Source: Ruminococcus sp.
GTDB lineage: Bacteria > Bacillota > Clostridia > Oscillospirales > Ruminococcaceae
Length of the DNA stretch: 44,806 bases
NCBI GenBank assembly: GCA_017516465.1
Contig: JAFXCR010000005.1
Location: forward strand, 1-44,806
Direction: 5' to 3'
A program made the translations under genes and the position numbers. Positions 42,990-44,806 of the stretch are shown in pieces. The notes under the pieces are model-generated. The model saw nothing but the letters and a program-made list of their open reading frames with translations. It made no database searches and was not told the DNA's origin. How positions within the stretch are numbered: position 1 is the first letter of the stretch; every line of letters starts with the position of its first letter.

Positions 42990-44381
42990 TTAGAATCTGA
43001 AATACATGAACGGATCGTCCATGCCTTTATACATACAGTATACTGACGCCCAGAACACTGTCAGCAGAAGAAGGGAACAGAATACTGATTTTTTTATTTT
43101 TTTATAGATGCGTTCTGGAATCGGCGTTGAGAAGATCACGCCGGCTATCAGATATTTCGCATATATTCCCCAGTACTTTGCGTAATCCTTTTCAAAGAGG
43201 ACTGTTTCCTTATCGTGCGTAAAGGGGAGCAGACGGTTCAGATACGTTCTGAGCTGATCGAAATCGGTTATGGCAAATATCAGCCATGTTATGGGAATAA
43301 TTGCAATCATCCACGCATGACCTATAATTGCAAACCTATTGAGTAGTTTTCCTAAACAGAATTTTTCCAGCATGATTATAACGAACAGTACCATTCCCCA
43401 CAGAACGAAATTCCAGCTTGCACCGTGCCATAATCCGGTAAAGAGCCACACAACGAAGGTATTGCGAATCATTGCGGATTTACCGTTTCTGTTTCCGCCC
43501 AGAGGTATGTAAACGTAATCCCTGAACCACGAGCCGAGCGTCATGTGCCAGCGTCTCCAGAAGTCTGTCATCGTTCTGGAAATATACGGATGGTTAAAGT
43601 TTTGAGGAAGCTCAAAGCCCATTATTCTGCCAAGACCGATAGCCATGAGCGAATATCCGCAAAAGTCGAAGTAAAGCTGAAACGAATACGCAAAGGCTCC
43701 CATCCACGCAAGCCTTGTTGATATTGTACCGAAGCCGATTGTTGCTATATCCTTCCACAGACCGGATAGCTGATTTGCCAGAAGAACCTTGTATCCAAGA
43801 CCAATAGTGAAGGTCTTGAGTCCGTCCTCTACGTTTTTTATGCTGTGAGTACGGTGCCTGAGTTGTTTTGCGACCGTCCCGTATGTAACAATAGGTCCGG
43901 CTATCAGCTGAGGGAACATACTTATGTACGCACCATAATTTATGAAGTTCTTTTCAGCTCTTATTTTACGCCTGTATACGTCGATGATATACGAAACGTT
44001 CTGGAATGTATAGAAGCTGATGCCAATAGGAAGGATAATATCCTTCACCGTCAGCGATGAGTTGAAAAGAGTATTTATATTTTCTGTTCCGAAGCCCCAG
44101 TATTTGAAAAAAATCAGCCACCAAAAGTTAAAAGCTACACCAAAAGTAAGCCAGAATCTCCCTGCCCGCCGGTAGCTTTCAATAAATTGTCCAACGATGA
44201 AATTGAAAAGCATCGTGAGAAGAAACAGCCCTATATATACCGGACTGCCAACACCCATGCCGTAAAAAATAACGCTCCCTGCAAAAATAACAGCGTTTTT
44301 GTATTTTTTCGGCACAATTCCGTATACAATAAAAAATGCAGGAAGGAATATAAAAATAAACTCCAAGCTGCTGAATACCAT
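42990..44381 (-). CDS. MBOAT-family O-acyltransferase, AlgI/PatA-like
   Basis: The 463-residue membrane protein has about 11-12 helices. AlgI-type marks are ILPIGISFYTFQNVSYIID, FPQLIAGPIVTY, WRRWHMTLGSWFRDYVYIPL and the catalytic-His motif LWHGASWNFVLWG. Family members move acyl (often acetyl) groups from a cytoplasmic donor across the membrane for modification of alginate, peptidoglycan or teichoic acid. It is operonic with the SGNH protein (46-bp gap). AAAGGGG precedes the ATG. Confidence 0.9.
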   Translation of the reverse strand: MVFSSLEFIFIFLPAFFIVYGIVPKKYKNAVIFAGSVIFYGMGVGSPVYIGLFLLTMLFNFIVGQFIESYRRAGRFWLTFGVAFNFWWLIFFKYWGFGTENINTLFNSSLTVKDIILPIGISFYTFQNVSYIIDVYRRKIRAEKNFINYGAYISMFPQLIAGPIVTYGTVAKQLRHRTHSIKNVEDGLKTFTIGLGYKVLLANQLSGLWKDIATIGFGTISTRLAWMGAFAYSFQLYFDFCGYSLMAIGLGRIMGFELPQNFNHPYISRTMTDFWRRWHMTLGSWFRDYVYIPLGGNRNGKSAMIRNTFVVWLFTGLWHGASWNFVLWGMVLFVIIMLEKFCLGKLLNRFAIIGHAWMIAIIPITWLIFAITDFDQLRTYLNRLLPFTHDKETVLFEKDYAKYWGIYAKYLIAGVIFSTPIPERIYKKIKKSVFCSLLLLTVFWASVYCMYKGMDDPFMYFRF

Positions 44382-44463
44382 TATACTACCCCTTTGTTCC
44401 TTTTGTTCTTTTTTATATTTTTTTCTCTCTTTTTTCTATCATTTTTTTATCTGATATATTATT

Positions 44464-44492
44464 ATTTTACAACGGATTTCTGTACTTGTCAA
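44464..44492 (-). promoter_or_regulatory. SigA-type promoter of the MBOAT-SGNH operon
   Basis: On the minus strand TTGACA and TAAAAT are separated by 17 bp. The ~75-nt leader to the MBOAT start is almost entirely A and G (poly-purine), with no stable hairpin seen. Confidence 0.8.
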
Positions 44493-44520
44493 TACTATTT
44501 TTAATATTTTTTTCCTACTT

Positions 44521-44563
44521 CAAAAACAAAAAAATCCCCCTCCGGAAGTGACTCCAGAAGGGG
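44521..44563 (-). terminator. Terminator of the activase-type gene
   Basis: An 11-bp stem with two mismatches (CCCCCTCCGGA at 44536-44546 with TCCAGAAGGGG at 44553-44563) is followed on the minus strand by a T-rich tract of about 14 nt. It lies 13 bp after the stop codon at 44576. Confidence 0.8.
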
Positions 44564-44575
44564 TTGGTTTTCAGG

Positions 44576-44806
44576 TCAGAGGCGTGCATTTGCAAGCATG
44601 AGTTTGATTCTGTTTTCCTGATTAACTCTTGTTGCGCCGGGGTCGTAATCAATAGGCACGATATTGGCATTCGGATTATCCTGTTTAATAGCACGGGACA
44701 TTCCCTTTGCGACGATATGGTTAGGCAGACATCCGAAAGGCTGGGCGCAGATGATATTTTCAACTCCGGATTTTGCCAGAGCCGCCATTTCAGCCGGAAT
44801 AAGCCA
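44576..44806 (-). CDS. Acyl-CoA dehydratase activase-type protein (BadF/BadG / DUF2229 family), C-terminal fragment
   Basis: Only the last ~76 residues are in the window; the frame is open at the right edge. ENIICAQPFGCLPNHIV, KGMSRAIK and NIVPIDYDPGATRVNQENR match the C-terminal part of the large 2-hydroxyacyl-CoA dehydratase activase-like proteins (BadF/BadG ATPase plus DUF2229 regions). These carry an iron-sulfur cluster and use ATP to prime electron transfer. The Cys in FGCLPNH is a likely cluster or metal ligand. For the large stand-alone forms the substrate is unknown. A good terminator follows. Confidence 0.75.
   Translation of the reverse strand, partial: WLIPAEMAALAKSGVENIICAQPFGCLPNHIVAKGMSRAIKQDNPNANIVPIDYDPGATRVNQENRIKLMLANARL

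Noticed and set aside
1-44806. CRISPR array or cas genes
   Set aside because: No regularly spaced direct repeats of 25-40 bp and no Cas-like proteins were seen; the repeats present are palindromic and dispersed.

Overview
The window looks like chromosome of a low-to-mid-GC anaerobic Firmicute, most likely a Ruminococcus-like member of the Oscillospiraceae. This rests on the spore-cortex/division cluster yabP-yabQ-divIC-yabR, the ecfA1-ecfA2-ecfT-truA block, a DUF5711 protein, an archaeal/eukaryal-type ProRS, strong GGAGG ribosome sites and frequent TTG starts. The genus is inferred from gene content only.

Layout. 1-261 is the C-terminal end of a tyrosine recombinase facing the 3' end of a tRNA-Met/tRNA-Glu pair (400-555, minus), the arrangement expected at one end of an island integrated at a tRNA. 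728-5951 (minus) carries yloU, fakA-like, proS, yabP, yabQ, divIC and yabR. 6144-18577 (minus) is one tightly packed operon of 11 genes behind a single strong promoter: an ABC-2 exporter (Wzm/Wzt, the latter with a C-terminal glycan-binding domain), a coiled-coil methyltransferase, a small coiled-coil protein, four GT4 enzymes, a GT2 enzyme, a GT-C-like membrane protein and a flippase-like membrane protein. Together they would build, possibly cap, and export a surface polysaccharide.

18843-20832 (plus) holds a SLOG-family gene and glyQS. 20832-21158 is a 327-bp near-complete palindrome lying between two convergent genes. 21155-24656 (minus) is pheA-metH, with metH broken by a 1-nt frameshift. 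25042-30928 (plus) is ruvC-ruvA-sseB-ruvB, a papain-fold-like small protein, a full-length GlmM paralogue that lacks its catalytic residues, and a RlmI-like methyltransferase. 30947-41981 (plus) is ecfA1-ecfA2-ecfT-yfhO-truA-DUF5711-cvpA-like-clpE-like. 42062-44381 (minus) is an MBOAT/SGNH acylation pair, and 44576-44806 is the C-terminal end of an acyl-CoA-dehydratase-activase-type protein.

The most unusual items are the GlmM-like pseudoenzyme, a three-copy dispersed palindromic element that twice sits in a 5' leader and once supplies a stop codon, the giant intergenic palindrome, and two places where one missing nucleotide would repair a reading frame (metH, cvpA-like). No CRISPR array, rRNA, complete insertion sequence or riboswitch was recognised.
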